Source of the DNA: Lactarius indigo
Lineage: Eukaryota > Basidiomycota > Agaricomycetes > Russulales > Russulaceae
Length of the DNA stretch: 64,000 nt
Direction: 5' to 3'
NCBI GenBank assembly: GCA_025766275.1
Contig: JAFKAC010000014.1
Coordinates: 124,001 to 188,000, forward strand
Within the stretch, counting starts at the first letter, position 1; every line of letters begins with the position of its first letter. This document shows, piece after piece, positions 1-11,345 of this stretch. Below the pieces are notes generated by a model. That model did no database searches and was not told the DNA's origin. It was given only the letters and a program-made list of their open reading frames with translations. The translations under genes and the position numbers were made by a program.

Positions 1-3000
1 TCTGCCCCAAGTTTGATTAAGAGCTGCACAGTTTCGGCATTGCCCTTTGATGAGGCCACGTTCAACGGTGTCGAGTAGCCCACACATTGTCCATTGACAT
101 CGGCCCCGAGCTCGACGAATAGCTGCACAGTTTCGACGCTCTCAGACGATGACGCCAAAATCAATAGCATCTGAAGGTGCGCGTTTACTTCCGCTCCATG
201 CTGGATCAACAGCCGCGCGACATCGACGTGTCCGCCTTCTGATGCCTTGTGCAATGCAGTACGGTCGTCCTTGGTTGCGGCGTTGACGTCTACGCCACGC
301 CCCAATAGGGTCCGAACAAGTTCCAGGTGTCCATTTGCTGCTGCCAAGTGAAGTGGTGTGGTGTGGTCGTTTTCTTGCGAGTTCGCGTCTGCACCGTGGT
401 CCAGTAGCCAGAGCGCGACATCGACGATCCCATCCTTTGATGCCGCGTGGAGTGGAGTGCGATTGTCATAAACGGTAATGTCCACGGCTGCGCCATTTTG
501 ATATAATAGCTCTGCAACTTGCCAGTGTCTGTTGTGCAATGCCGCCACCAGCGGACTCTTGTTGAAACCAACGCTAGCGTTGACATGCTGTGGGAACTCG
601 GCGATGAGGTATTTCGTTAGGTCGAGAAATCCACACAGCGAAGCATAGTATAAGCACAAAGGAGTATAGTTTCCTTGGTCTCCTTGGTCATAGCCGACTG
701 ACGAAACAGGTTTCCAAAGCAAAGAATAGTAGTACGACAGCGAATTAAAACCAGTAGCACCTGGTAGGAAGGACCGCCATTTTTTGTCGATGGTATGCGA
801 GCTCGAGTTGACCCATGTCGCGAAATATGGTTTTGCTGGATCGAAAAGACGTCCCATCCCATCTTTTACACGTAGTGATACGTTCTCGAACTGGGCATGG
901 TCTACCCAGTGCCGACCGGCGTATTCGCGTAGAGGAGAGCGACTTTCCGCCCTGTTATCGTAGGAATTTGATTGGAGCAGGATTGCCAAGCAAGCTTGAG
1001 CGATGACGACGTGGGCTGGTTCGAGACGGATATGAAAGAGAGATATGTCCGCTTCCAGGTTGGCAAGGCGATCCGAAGTCAAGAACTCCTTAACGGAGAA
1101 ATGAGCAAATTGTACAACGCGGTGCCCCCGGGACCGGGACCCAAAGTCATCATCGACGCCATCGACGATGACAATCAAGCCCGAACAAGTAGAGAGAACA
1201 CCTTGTTGCCCGTCATCCCATCTCCAGTCTTTATTCAGTGCCGGTATCCCATCCTTCGCCCCATCAAAGTCGAGCGCAAGAACTTCTGCAAGCTCCTCGA
1301 CCCGAAGTGGCCGAGTCGCCACAGTGAGACATTGTAATAGACGATGAGCTTGACGCGGGTTTGCCTTTCCAATTTCTTTCAACATCCGCTCGTATGTCTC
1401 GTCCAAGGATTTTGGCAGTTCTTTGAGGACGCTCCGGACGTTCTGCGGCAGGCAATTTCGCAGCGTTTCCAGCTGACAAAAGACCCATCGGAACCTGTTA
1501 AATACCGTCAACAAGCGTCATCATCGCCCTTATATGTTCTCACATTCCGTCGGCTCTTTCTGAGAGTGTCTCGATCACATGCTCTTTGTCCTCTCGCCTC
1601 CATCTCCTCATAAATTTACCTGACCCAGAGTAGACCACAGATCTGACGTAGTCCGCGATATCCTTCTTCTGCCCGCTTTCGTCTTGAAGGGAAACTGCCT
1701 GAGACGCGATTGACTGAAGTACATCGCTGATGTCGACCTCCGGACGACTCGTGACACAGATATGAAGGCTAGGAACCCGAAGGTCGATGAGGTCCTTCAG
1801 GAGGTCAAGAACCTGCTCCCGGGGGGACGGGACATCGGATGTGTCGGGACATTCGTCAAGAGCATCCATGATAAGGTAAACTGGACCTTGGTCCGGAAGT
1901 GTGAGCATCTCCTTGAGACATTGCAACAACGCGCTGTCGTTGGGCTGATGCGCGCCGTTATCGTGTGCCCTATAGAGGCGGGAGAGTATGTCGCAAAAAG
2001 GATCAGAACGATTGGAAAGTTGAGTGAGAAGCGAGGAAAGTAGGTTGCGGCGGGTCTGCTTGTTGACATCCCGGAAGTCAAAGTAGAAATATGCCATCGA
2101 GGCTGACTTTTCACTGCACAGGATCGTAATATCGTTGATGATGGAAGAACTGCTCAACGATTGTGACCTTCCCAGAACTGAAGAATATGGGGAGAAACTG
2201 ACCATAGGATGCTTTTCCCAGACCCGGCTGCGAAAACCGTATGGTCCATAAGATCTCATGGTAGCCATCACTAGTGAAAGGAGCTCACGTTTCCCGTGTA
2301 CCCACAGCAGGGGACCAGTAACCTTCCATTCCCCGAAATTGACGTCTTTAGTGAACCATTCGGCCGTTCCCTCGTGTTGACGATCGCTTGCGAAGTTGTG
2401 GTTTGTGGATGGATCCGGGGGAGATTGCCATATTCTAAGTTTCTCTCGCAATTGGTTCCCTGTGATCGTGTCAGATACTCGACTACTAGCGAACACGGGT
2501 CTAATGACGAACTTTTCACGTCGTCTACGTTGTTGGCTGTTTGTTGCAAGATCAATTTCGCTTCCATTGCTGTTGCCGCTACTTCCTTTCCACCTAGACA
2601 GCTGAGAGTTTATAAGGAGATCCCGACTGTTGATCACATGTTTCTCACCATCGACGATTACTTGCACCATTTTGTCGACCACCTCGACTCGATCACTGAC
2701 AACCTGTACGTCGCATTTGACATCTTCCACTTGGGTTACGACGACTTGGACTTTCTGGTCGACGCCTTCCACGCCGTCGGCGACCACCGTCACTTGGTTG
2801 TGGATATCATGGGTGACCTTCAGGAGATGCGCACTCGCCAATAAAGACTCTTCGTTTGTCAATTTGTCGAGTTTCTTCAGCCCATCCTCCAGAGACGTCC
2901 GCCCCGCCACCCTCTTCACAAATTTTTCTGGATCAAGATGAGTCTCGAGAAATGTGTAGTGAAAGACAAACTCACTCGCTCGGCTTTCTTTCATTTCCTT

Positions 3001-3640
3001 GGTGGCGGTCGCGAGTATATCCAGTACCTCAACCGTTATTTGCACCATTTTTTCCGTCATCGCTGGCGTTAGTGGGACGTCCGTATAAATCTCGAGCCGA
3101 CTGAAGAAAGAGTCAATACGTCCGAAGATGTCGACGAGGACGTCTTGGCTCGCAGCGACATCTCTAGCCGCCTGAGAACACTCAGTGTTCACAAGAGTCT
3201 GCACGGTGGGAAAAACCAAGCCACTCACCATGAGGAGGACGCCAGCGCCAGCAAAAACGACCTTGGCGGGTGAGAAGACCTGCCCGAATCGACATCAGTG
3301 CGAGATCACAGACAGATGAGTTGATATCCACCAAACCGACACCCTCGCCGAGCGACGCGGAGAAGGCATAAAGAACGTTGACAGTTGGAACGAACCATTT
3401 GTTCAACGTGTCGCTAACCGGAGACATACGAAACTGATTGGCCTGAAACGCGGCGAGAATTGCGCTAGGAGAGTCGCATTTTTCGAATTGTTTGAAGAGA
3501 TCGTGTTTCTTTAAGTCTTGTTTTGTCTTTTTCTTGTACGACTTGAGAGCGGTCTCGAAGATGCCTTCGATATTGGGAGATGATGCTAGTGTCGCTGAAG
3601 GAGTCTGGGACATAGAACCAGAAGCAGGAGGTTGACTCAT
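1..3640 (-). CDS. Goodbye-NACHT-ankyrin STAND receptor (NLR-like), C-terminus cut by window edge
   Basis: Predicted intracellular sensor of the fungal STAND/NLR class: ankyrin repeats would sense a ligand, the NACHT NTPase would switch, and the N-terminal Goodbye domain would signal. Exons on the minus strand are 3640-3332, 3279-3229, 3171-2289, 2227-2203, 2149-1544 and 1494-1, and phases agree throughout. The start is the ATG at 3640, before MSQPPASGSM. The first 150 or so residues match the Goodbye family (NVLYAFSASLGEGVGL, then VFSPAKVVFAGAGVLL). Walker A (PGSGKSIL, about residue 415) is encoded by the 25-nt exon, and Walker B is LIMDALDEC near residue 515, followed by VTSRPE. After ADGMFRWVFCQLETL comes a linker, then ankyrin repeats from about residue 920 (TPLHLAAANGHLE and similar), still running at base 1. 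About 1,122 residues lie in the window and no frame break was found. Domain calls are from remembered family patterns. Confidence 0.88.
2203..2227 (-). other. 25-nt microexon carrying the Walker A motif
   Basis: Both flanking introns (2228-2288, 61 nt, GTGAGC..CAG; 2150-2202, 53 nt, GTCAGT..CAG) are needed to join WVHGK to PGSGKSILC and SSIINDI. Reading straight through gives an open frame that destroys the P-loop, so a single-exon gene model would produce a receptor without a nucleotide-binding site. Confidence 0.85.
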
Positions 3641-4336
3641 TTCGAAGGGACACCAGTAACAGTCCGGTAGACGACCGGGAAAACACCACAAGGCGATAAG
3701 ACGCTGGGGACATTGCGCCCTAAACACCGTAGCGCTCAGTCAGAGCATGTGCTGTGCCAAATTTCCAGAGGAATGTACTAACTATGACTTATAATATAAG
3801 ACTTATACAGTAAAGTTGAGTCGAAAATATTATAAGACCTCTTGTAACTTTACAGTAATCTAATTATGTTTATGACCTTCTTTAATAATTTGAATGGCGC
3901 TTCTAATCTTATTTTAAGTATTTTAAAACAAATATTGCCAGTGATTACCTAGAACTGGAAGTCAAAATAGTTATTAGTTGGTTCAATTATACCTCACATA
4001 AAGGCGCAAACCTGAACACGCATGTCCGTCCCGGACGAACCACCGAAACCGCCTCCGCTTCGTCATTTTCCTCTTTGGAGTCAGGTCCAACACGTTAGTT
4101 ATCCATGCATAATATACGTGATGCACAGTGATGATACATCAAACACGCTCTACTTGCCGGCGATCGTGTTTTAACTGTCACATGTTTACACGCCAGAGCC
4201 GATCTGGAGTTTCTTTCGGGACATCACCTAGCTCGTGTGAACGTTCCATTACGCGCATAGAATATATTATCGCGGACGTTCTGTTTTGGTGTAAGTGAAT
4301 AACGACGCCAAGCACCCCTTGGCTACACGCTGTGAG
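3641..4336. other. Intergenic region, receptor/EXO70
   Basis: No coding potential seen. It is AT-rich at 3780-3960. It holds the upstream region of the receptor and the downstream region of EXO70; no clear promoter element or repeat was identified. Confidence 0.6.
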
Positions 4337-6694
4337 TCAGTAAAAACTCCGGATCTGCGCCTCTACCTCCTCAGGGGTCATCTTGATGTCTGTAGAGTAG
4401 TCTAGCGCATGCGACCCTCGCAAAGAAATCAAAACTTACACTTAGACGGATCTGCAGAGCCACGCGGTCATCACGACGCATCGGAGCAGCATTTAACCAT
4501 CAGAACTTACTTTTACTGAACTCCTTCTCGCGCATTTTCTGCGTGAATCGCTGTAGACTCGGCACGACCAGCTTCACCACCTCGTCCTCCAGCAATGCGC
4601 GCTGCTCCTCATCGTCCTCCAGTACCCGCGCGAGCTGGTGCCGCTCCTTGATCTCTTCGAGTAGATCAAAGAACCGCGTGAACTTCTCCTTCGCCGCCGC
4701 CTTTCCCGCCCCGCCCGACTTCTCCTTGTCCTCCGCGAGCACTTGCACGAGTGGGGAGAAGTTCGAGTCGAAGTAACCCGCCTTGGCAGTGCGGAAGTTC
4801 GAGTTGAGCGCGTCCAGAGTCGGCCGCGAGAGGATTTCGAGCACGGGCGCGCGTGGCCTCAGTAGGTTCGCGCAGAGATAGGCGGTGTTGTTCAGCAGGA
4901 AAACAGAGCCGAAGGCCGGACGCCTCTGCATCCGAGAGAGCGTCGTTAAACTGGTGATCAGGGTGGTTACGACGTCATCTTGTTTGTAGTTGGGTCAGTC
5001 AGACTAACTCTGGAGGGGACGATAGGGTGCATACATGCATAATGTTCGATGAGCCTGCCCTCGCTCCCCGGCGCGGGTTTCCCCTGATTGGGTTTCGCCT
5101 GGATACCGTCGCCCATCCTCCAATTCCCATCACCTAGGAGCATCAGGGTGGGACCTACGGCGTCCCGGACTTCCAATAACTGTTCGAGATATCGCGTCGT
5201 CTGCAAGACATGTGAAAGAGAATTCTGTGGAATAAAAGAAAGACATACCGTGATCGTAAAGTCTGCACATCCCGTACCAACCTCTCCGCCTCTCCCTAGG
5301 CCTGCTAGTTTGATGTCTGCCAGGAACTCCGGGAAGCTGCGTAGGCATACGCCACGCAAAGCGTGCAGGTCCTCCTTGAGTTCGTTCTCCTTCCGCTCGG
5401 CACGCCTCGTTATAAGTTCATCCCATCTGTCTTGATGCGCTGACAGCGCCGAGTAACATGCGAGCGCGTGGAACGTATACTTGTGTAGAGAGCGCTTGAT
5501 CAGAGCTGAGAGAGAGGATAGTGTTGTTTTGAAGAGGGTGGTCAGAGGGGTAAGAAGGGCGGTGTAAGTGGAAGGTAGATGCGATGGACCCGGGAGCGGA
5601 GCAAGCTGGACGAGAAGGTCGTACTCCTCCTGCTGCCAGAGTTAGTTTCATGACGAACGTCGTCGCAAGAAACAGACCTCGACAACATCAAGAAGCTCGC
5701 TCGTCCATTTTCCCAATTCCCGCCCGGACGCAACCCCATCGGTTGTTTCTGCTCTGTCTATCAAACGACGCCCATAAACCTCCAAGCACTTTCTCGCCCA
5801 GTTTCCTCTCATGTCGGCATAGCCGCGTTGTGCTTCTTTGAGAGCTGAGAGGATGGCGGCGGCGGCTAGGTGCGACGGGTGTGTCGCTGGCAAAGGAAGG
5901 GCGCGGAGGAATCTGACGAGAGGTTGCAAGTTCGCGAGATCGTCTCGAGGGAATGGGGAGTATTGGAAGTCCGAACCGGCAGGATGGCTGCCTGTCGAGC
6001 CCGAAGCAACGAGCTTTGTGAACAATTGGGCAAGTTTCTTGGCTCCGGTTTCAACCAACCTTGCCTGGAAACGAGGGTGTGAGAAGAGAGAAGGGACAGA
6101 CGAGATCGAATCCTGACAGTATCGCGCTGGTTCTCCTCAGCTGACCCGAAGGCGATGCTGGCGTTTAGACGCTCCAACGCGTCGGTGTATGCGTCCAGTT
6201 GATCAGCTTGCGGACTTGGGGATGAAAAACACCAAAGTTGAGAGTTCGTGAGGGTGCTCAACGTGACTGAAGACGTACCCTCGCAAGATCAATGCCTCTT
6301 CTGCGGCTATCCCCTCCTGGTTACTTGCCACTTCATCTATCTTCTGCAGCGCACTATCGATATCTGGTAGCTCATTAGCATTCTGAACGAGACAGGGGGA
6401 AGTATGTGACACACTATTTCCGCGCTTGGTAAGAATTTGGGTCGAAGTGTAAAGAGGGAGAATGGTCTTCTCGAGTTTGACTAATCGACTGTCGAAACTT
6501 GTCAAGATGGCTGAAGGGGGCTGATAAGACAAGGGCACAGGAATGTGTGTTTTGGCGCACAGGTCATTCTCTGAGATATCTGGCGTGTCTTGTTAAGATT
6601 TTGTTCCAACTAATGTCGCCGTGTCAGGGAAACGCTGAAACCGTCGTCGACACGGAGGGCGTACGAGCTCTATCTCGGCTGTTTCGTCGTCCAT
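4337..6694 (-). CDS. EXO70: Exocyst complex component EXO70
   Basis: Subunit of the exocyst, which tethers secretory vesicles to the plasma membrane at sites of growth; EXO70 binds PI(4,5)P2 and Rho GTPases. Minus-strand exons are 6694-6665, 6609-6561, 6510-6415, 6363-6279, 6214-6118, 6064-5678, 5629-5249, 5200-5035, 4978-4511, 4451-4440 and 4389-4337. All introns are 48-64 nt GT-AG and every junction keeps phase, giving about 607 residues, the usual fungal length. Signatures are the N-terminus MDDETAEIELLEQNLNKT, KLEKTILPLYTSTQ, LNSNFRTAKAGYFDSNFSPL and VVPSLQRFTQK, ending IKMTPEEVEAQIRSFY. The start ATG at 6694 gives the conserved N-terminus. The gene looks intact. Confidence 0.93.
4440..4451 (-). 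other. EXO70: 12-nt microexon of EXO70
   Basis: Lies between introns 4452-4510 (59 nt) and 4390-4439 (50 nt). It supplies the residues NPSKY at its junctions, in phase 1 on both sides, and links KEFSK to IKMTPEE. Without it the conserved C-terminal end of EXO70 is lost. Confidence 0.85.
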
Positions 6695-7511
6695 GTTAGA
6701 GGTAGTTCGTCAGAGTATAGGACGAGATAGGACGAGTGCGCGACGCTCTCAGCAGGGCGTGGAAAAGGGAACCGTAGCGACTCGGACAACTCGGGGATCA
6801 GATAGGTCGCCAAGTGCACTCACTGTACCTTTTTTTTTGAAATGTATGACGCCTTAGGGAAAATTACCCTATGCTTTTCATGCATTCACGCATTGTCAAC
6901 ATCACAGTAACACCCCGATATCCTAAGCATAAGCCCACTCGTACAGAAAAGGGATAGTTTAAATTTGGTCAAATGTTAAGGGTCGTGTCGGCATGACGTG
7001 AGGTGCTTGTCAATCCGTGTCTAGAGCGTTGTTACTGGGCACGCTTCTGGATAGAGTACTACACCTTCCTCCCCCCTCTTCGTGTCTTGAGCGATCTAAT
7101 ATCGGGTGATTCGGGTCCGGCTTAAAAAAGGGGGTCCGGAGCAGTAAATCCTTGACCAGCACACGCGAGAGCACATGACACGAAATTATCATGGAAATAA
7201 CATTGGAAATGACCCGCCACTTGGTTGCAATTGGATATAGAACTAAGCTTGAGACAACCAGACCAACCGTGTGAGCCTGAGAGAGAGCGTGGCCCATTCC
7301 AAATTCAAAGCTGGCGTACAATAACTCCGAGTCGCTGTCGCTTCGCACTGCGCTTGACCATTCAAGGCGAGGGGAACGGAGCCCTGAATGCGTCAGTCCA
7401 GAAATAGATTTAAATTGATGCTTACTTTTTGCAGGATCATGATGTATATCAACCCTGTCGGTTACTTGGTGCCATGGCCAAACTTTCCCCTTTCTTCCTC
7501 GCCAGGAACCC
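6695..7511. other. Intergenic region with left edge of the tandem duplication
   Basis: Separates the divergent EXO70 and DUF6533 genes. No convincing coding exon was seen. From about 7190 the sequence (for example GACCCGCCACTTGGTTG near 7210) resembles 13708-13835, marking the left side of the duplicated unit. A T-run at 6831-6838 is unremarkable. Confidence 0.55.
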
Positions 7512-9259
7512 ATGGCCTTATCTGTTAACGACATCACAGTCATCGAGAGACATTTGTGCGATTTTCTTTCGCTTCTAGGATGTTCAACAACAACGCATTC
7601 ATTTGCATTTGTTACAGGTTTCTGAATTACGCGTTCAACACATTCCCTGTTGGTGAGTTGGCAGCAATCACGTCGCACCTTCCTAGCTGCTCAGAGCACT
7701 GTTAGCCATTCTCTACTATGACTACGTGCTCACCTTGTCCCGTGAAGTCGAGTATTTCTGGCCGAACCCCTACCGTACGGGATGGGTCTCGTCCGTTTTC
7801 TTCCTCAACCGTTACGCTGCTATTTTTGGGTACATACCAATTGTCATGAGCCTCATTCCTAACACGTCGTGTGAGGTGGGTACAGCAGCATCAGCATCAT
7901 CTGCGTTCATTAAATAATCCATGCCTCCGATCCCTAGCCCCCAAATGCGTATGTGCCCAAGCTCCCTTACATTCGCTGATCGTTTGTTAACACCAAGATA
8001 GCTGGAAAACGCATCATTACAAGGGCTACCTTAGCATGGTATTGCAGCTGCTCGTTGCCGGTGAGCTACCATACCCCCACTTTCTCGGAAATCTCACCAT
8101 ATAGTCGTAGTACTCTGTTCGATGCGGGTATACGCACTATATAACAAGAACAACCGCATCTTATCGGCCCTGGCTACATTGGCTGGAGCTAGTATCGTTG
8201 TCGGCTTCGTACGGACTTATCCTGGACGTCATTTAGCCCATAACTAATCGTGTGACAGATCGCGATCGCTACAGAATCGGACGACGTAGTGACCCGAATA
8301 CCACCTCCTATAATACCTATCTGCCATCTGAGCCTAGGGCTTTCCGATGAAGGGTGCGCCGTTTTCTGCATCCTTCTCACTCACGCCTAACTTGACTATT
8401 CAGGGGTAGCTGTGAGTCCTGACCCAGTGAGACGAGCACGATTGTGCTTAACACACTACATACAGTTCTATCCATAGCGTGGGGCGGTCTGCTGGCCTTT
8501 GATGTTGCTGTCTTCGTCCTTACCCTTTACAAAGCAGTAAAGATGGGCTATAATACCCCACTTATTCAGATACTTGTCCGTGACGGTGAGTGCACCTGCA
8601 TCACCCGTCTACGGTTGACCAAATCCATTCTAAGGATCATTGTACTTCGTGTACGATTTGCGCACCTCATCTCCTAGCTAGACTGTTGACCGTTTTGTGG
8701 ATCCTCAGCACACTCTTCTTCGTCAATTTGGCCAACATTTTGACAATACAGGTATGCTTCCCCCCCTTGCAGTACAGAACGACCATACCCTAACCCCGCA
8801 TCGGCTTCTAGTTTGCCCCAGTACGTCTCTCCTTCGTCAGCTGCTCGGGGCTAGTCTGAACTCGGAACCCTGTGTACTAGACATTGCTGAAGAACTCCGT
8901 GAACCCGTTAACAAACGTGTTGGTATCTTTTGACCTACGGTTGCGCCCCTCCCCTCCATATCTGCTGATCCTCATCGACGTTTAGCCTCTCCGCGACGCT
9001 CATTTCACGTCTCATGCTCCGGTTACGATCAGACCGAATTCAGCGTGGACATCACTCACTCAATACGGTGGCAACCGTGGACGCACGCTTCAACTCGTCG
9101 CTATCGGAGCTGAGCAGCTTCTGGTCCCTCACAAATACGGCCACTCATAGCGCCGCTGAGAGTTTCGAGTTGGAGTCCCCCTCTGGACGCGTCGTCTGGC
9201 GGGAGGTTGAGAATGGACAGCGTCGGATCACCGACGCTTTTGGACAATGGGACTACTAA
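7512..9259 (+). CDS. DUF6533 domain membrane protein, copy A
   Basis: Predicted multi-pass membrane protein of a family expanded in basidiomycetes; function unknown. Exons 7512-7555, 7618-7652, 7697-7875, 7938-7948, 8002-8060, 8105-8208, 8259-8353, 8428-8585, 8635-8650, 8682-8751, 8812-8820, 8881-8918 and 8986-9259 give 1,092 nt and 363 residues with all phases consistent, close to the family's usual length. Family hallmarks are YYDYVLTLSREVEYFW near the N-terminus, LNRYAAIFG, MRVYALYNKNNRIL, WGGLLAFDVAVFVLTLYKA, a RDGSLYFV motif rebuilt across two junctions, FVNLANILT and SATLISRLMLRLR. The start ATG at 7512 gives MALSVND, conserved in copy B. Less certain points are the 31-nt intron 8651-8681 and the weak donor GTTGG at 8919. 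Function of this copy is not shown. Confidence 0.78.
7938..7948 (+). other. 11-nt microexon of DUF6533 copy A
   Basis: CCCCCAAATGC lies between CCTAG and GTATGTG. Only this 3n+2 exon restores the frame from TSCE into WKTHHYKGY. An 11-nt exon sits at the equivalent place in copy B (15183-15193). Confidence 0.7.
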
Positions 9260-9826
9260 ATCTCATGTACTGTATACATTCCTTATAGTGGCTGGCAGGA
9301 CCTCAGATACCTCGGAAAACTGTACTATATATAGCACTGAACTACCCATACGGTGCGGCTGCGGCGCAGTCCATTCTGGTATCACTACATGGCGGGTTGC
9401 GCAGCTGCTTACTCACCGTAGCGTTCCCGGAAGCGACACCGAACGCCACCCAAAAACCCCGGGCCAGGGCCGACGACTGGCGTTGCCGTCTCATCAATTT
9501 TCTGAAGTATCATTCGTCCTGGAAGAAATACAAATGGTCCACGGGAACGCGGCTACGTCCCTACCTGTACGATCGACGCGCAGGCGGCAACTTATTCCAT
9601 TTCCGAATTACGTTACACTAGCTACCCATTTGGCACATCAGGCCTCAGTCGGACCCCGAGACGCAATATCCTTCCCCCTGCTTTGCACTCCACGCGATCG
9701 TCTACAACTCTGCAGGTGACACTTATCTTTCCCCGTCTCATTCAGGTGTTCATATAAATCGCCCTGCACGGCCGGGTAGCTCATGCTCTGCCGCCTTGGG
9801 GCTTCTGAGTCGTACCTGGCTCACTG
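9260..9826. other. Downstream flank of DUF6533 copy A
   Basis: Non-coding by inspection; aligns by eye with 16514-17280 downstream of copy B, with many small indels. Reading frames here do not match between the copies, which argues against a gene. Confidence 0.55.
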
Positions 9827-11345
9827 GAATTTGTAGAGACGATGTTGTTGCGACTCGGCGCGCTCGGCCCGGCAGACCCGAACCAATGAAGCGGACAGAC
9901 TAGTCGGCGCCCGGACAACAAATATCACCGCCGCGCACGCTCGCGGCTATTCCGAAGACTTGGAGGACTCGTCCTATATTACCGTTAAGCTTACCATCTT
10001 TATTCTCGCCTTTACTGTCTATTTTTGACTCCATTTGTATTCCAGGTTCGTTTTATGTTTCATAGTGGCATCGCACCCTTCTTCTCTCCATTTTCGACAC
10101 CGCCCTTCGTCTAAAGGCTCCGTACTTTGTATCCGTCGACTCGTTAGGCCTTGCCTCGTTTGTATTGGCTCGTTTCTTTTACTTTGCAACAGGGCCCATA
10201 ACCTTGGTATAAAGGTAGGATAAAGGGCCGCCAACTAAAGTCGTTGCCGATTAGGTGAAGGGGGTTCCAAAAGGCCGGTTCAGTCGGCAAGGGAGAAAGC
10301 GCGAAGTCGGAAGGTGGTAGAGGCTGAGAAAGGTGATGAACAAAGGCGAAGGGAGCTTCGCTTTGGAGTGGAAAGCTTAGAGGCACACGAGGAAAGGAGC
10401 GGAAGACTACTGGGCAAGGAAAAAGAAGCTCAAGAACCGACGCGCAAGTCAACGCGCGTCCCCAAGCCAACTTACAAAATCACGGGCCTATTCACGGAAG
10501 GAACTGAACCAGACCCTGAAGAAGGATGACCGAGCGCATCCGCGCGGAAATGGTTCCATCCGGACTGGCCCAGAGAAAGCTCCCCGAGCGCATATGCGGC
10601 TGACATCCACCTCCCAGGATTCGCCTACCTCGCAGATAGCGAGGAGCTTATGATGGCCACAGTCAACACGAACCCAAAACACTTTCACAGGTGCGATCTC
10701 GCTCCGGCTGGCCTCGATGGCAGGAAGCGATGGATCGCGAAATTGCAACCCTCGAAGAAGCTGGAACTTAGTCCACAGTCTCGAGACCCACCGGAAAGAA
10801 CATCGTCGGCAGCAAGTGGGTCTTCTGCATCAAACAGAAGGCCGACGGAACTACTATTGAGAAGTACAAGGCGCGCCTCGTAGCGCGCGGATTCACGCAA
10901 AAACTCGGCATTGACTATTTTGATACCTTCTCCCCAGTCGCGATGCTCGCTGGCTTCCGCAGCATCCTCGCCATCGCCTCCCGCAACGACTGTGGCGTCG
11001 ACACATTCGACTTCAACGGAGCCTACCTCAACGAGCAACTCAACAAAGACGAAGACGCTTATCTGCAAGCACCCCCCGGATACGACACTCAGGTGGACTC
11101 CGTCAAGCACCTTCATAAGTCACTCTACGGCCTCAAGCAACTTGGTCGCAAGTGGTACGACACTCTATGCCGCGCCCTCACCGACCTGGGTTTCCACGTC
11201 AACGACGCCGATCCCGGGGTATTTTTTCGGATCCTTGTCACTTGACCGGCAAGACTTAGCCGGACGCCCCTTTTCCCTACCTTTACACCAGATGTCTCTC
11301 CCCGAGTCTTCTCTGAACACTTTTGGTAGTGCACTTTCGAGTTGA
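9827..11345 (+). mobile_element. Degenerate Ty1/Copia insertion in unit A
   Basis: This block interrupts the match between units A and B: the similarity stops near 9826 and resumes near 11370 (ACGTACAACGCCTCCGTG against the same string near 17350). It holds the Copia RT remnant described next. Exact ends and target-site duplication were not found, so the limits are approximate. Confidence 0.55.
10314..11245 (+). pseudogene. Copia reverse transcriptase remnant (RVT_2)
   Basis: Fragment of a Copia polyprotein. 10314-10529 reads KSTRVPKPTYKITGLF, typical of the stretch before RT. From about 10720 pieces in shifting frames read MDREIATLEEAGTWSTV, then GSKWVFCIKQKADGT, YKARLVARGFTQ and DYFDTFSPVA. 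The last open stretch (from 10943) reads FNGAYLNEQLNKDEDAYLQA, then LYGLKQLGRKWYD, and breaks at 11245 before the catalytic YVDD. The frame changes and missing C-terminus make it non-functional. Confidence 0.8.

Noticed and set aside
1540..3231. Reading the receptor core as one uninterrupted exon
   Set aside because: It removes the Walker A motif and adds unrelated residues at two places with perfect intron signals; the spliced model restores the family sequence.
7010..7678. 222-codon minus-strand frame upstream of DUF6533 copy A
   Set aside because: It overlaps exon 1 of DUF6533 on the other strand, has no recognisable domain and is not kept in the duplicate region of unit B.
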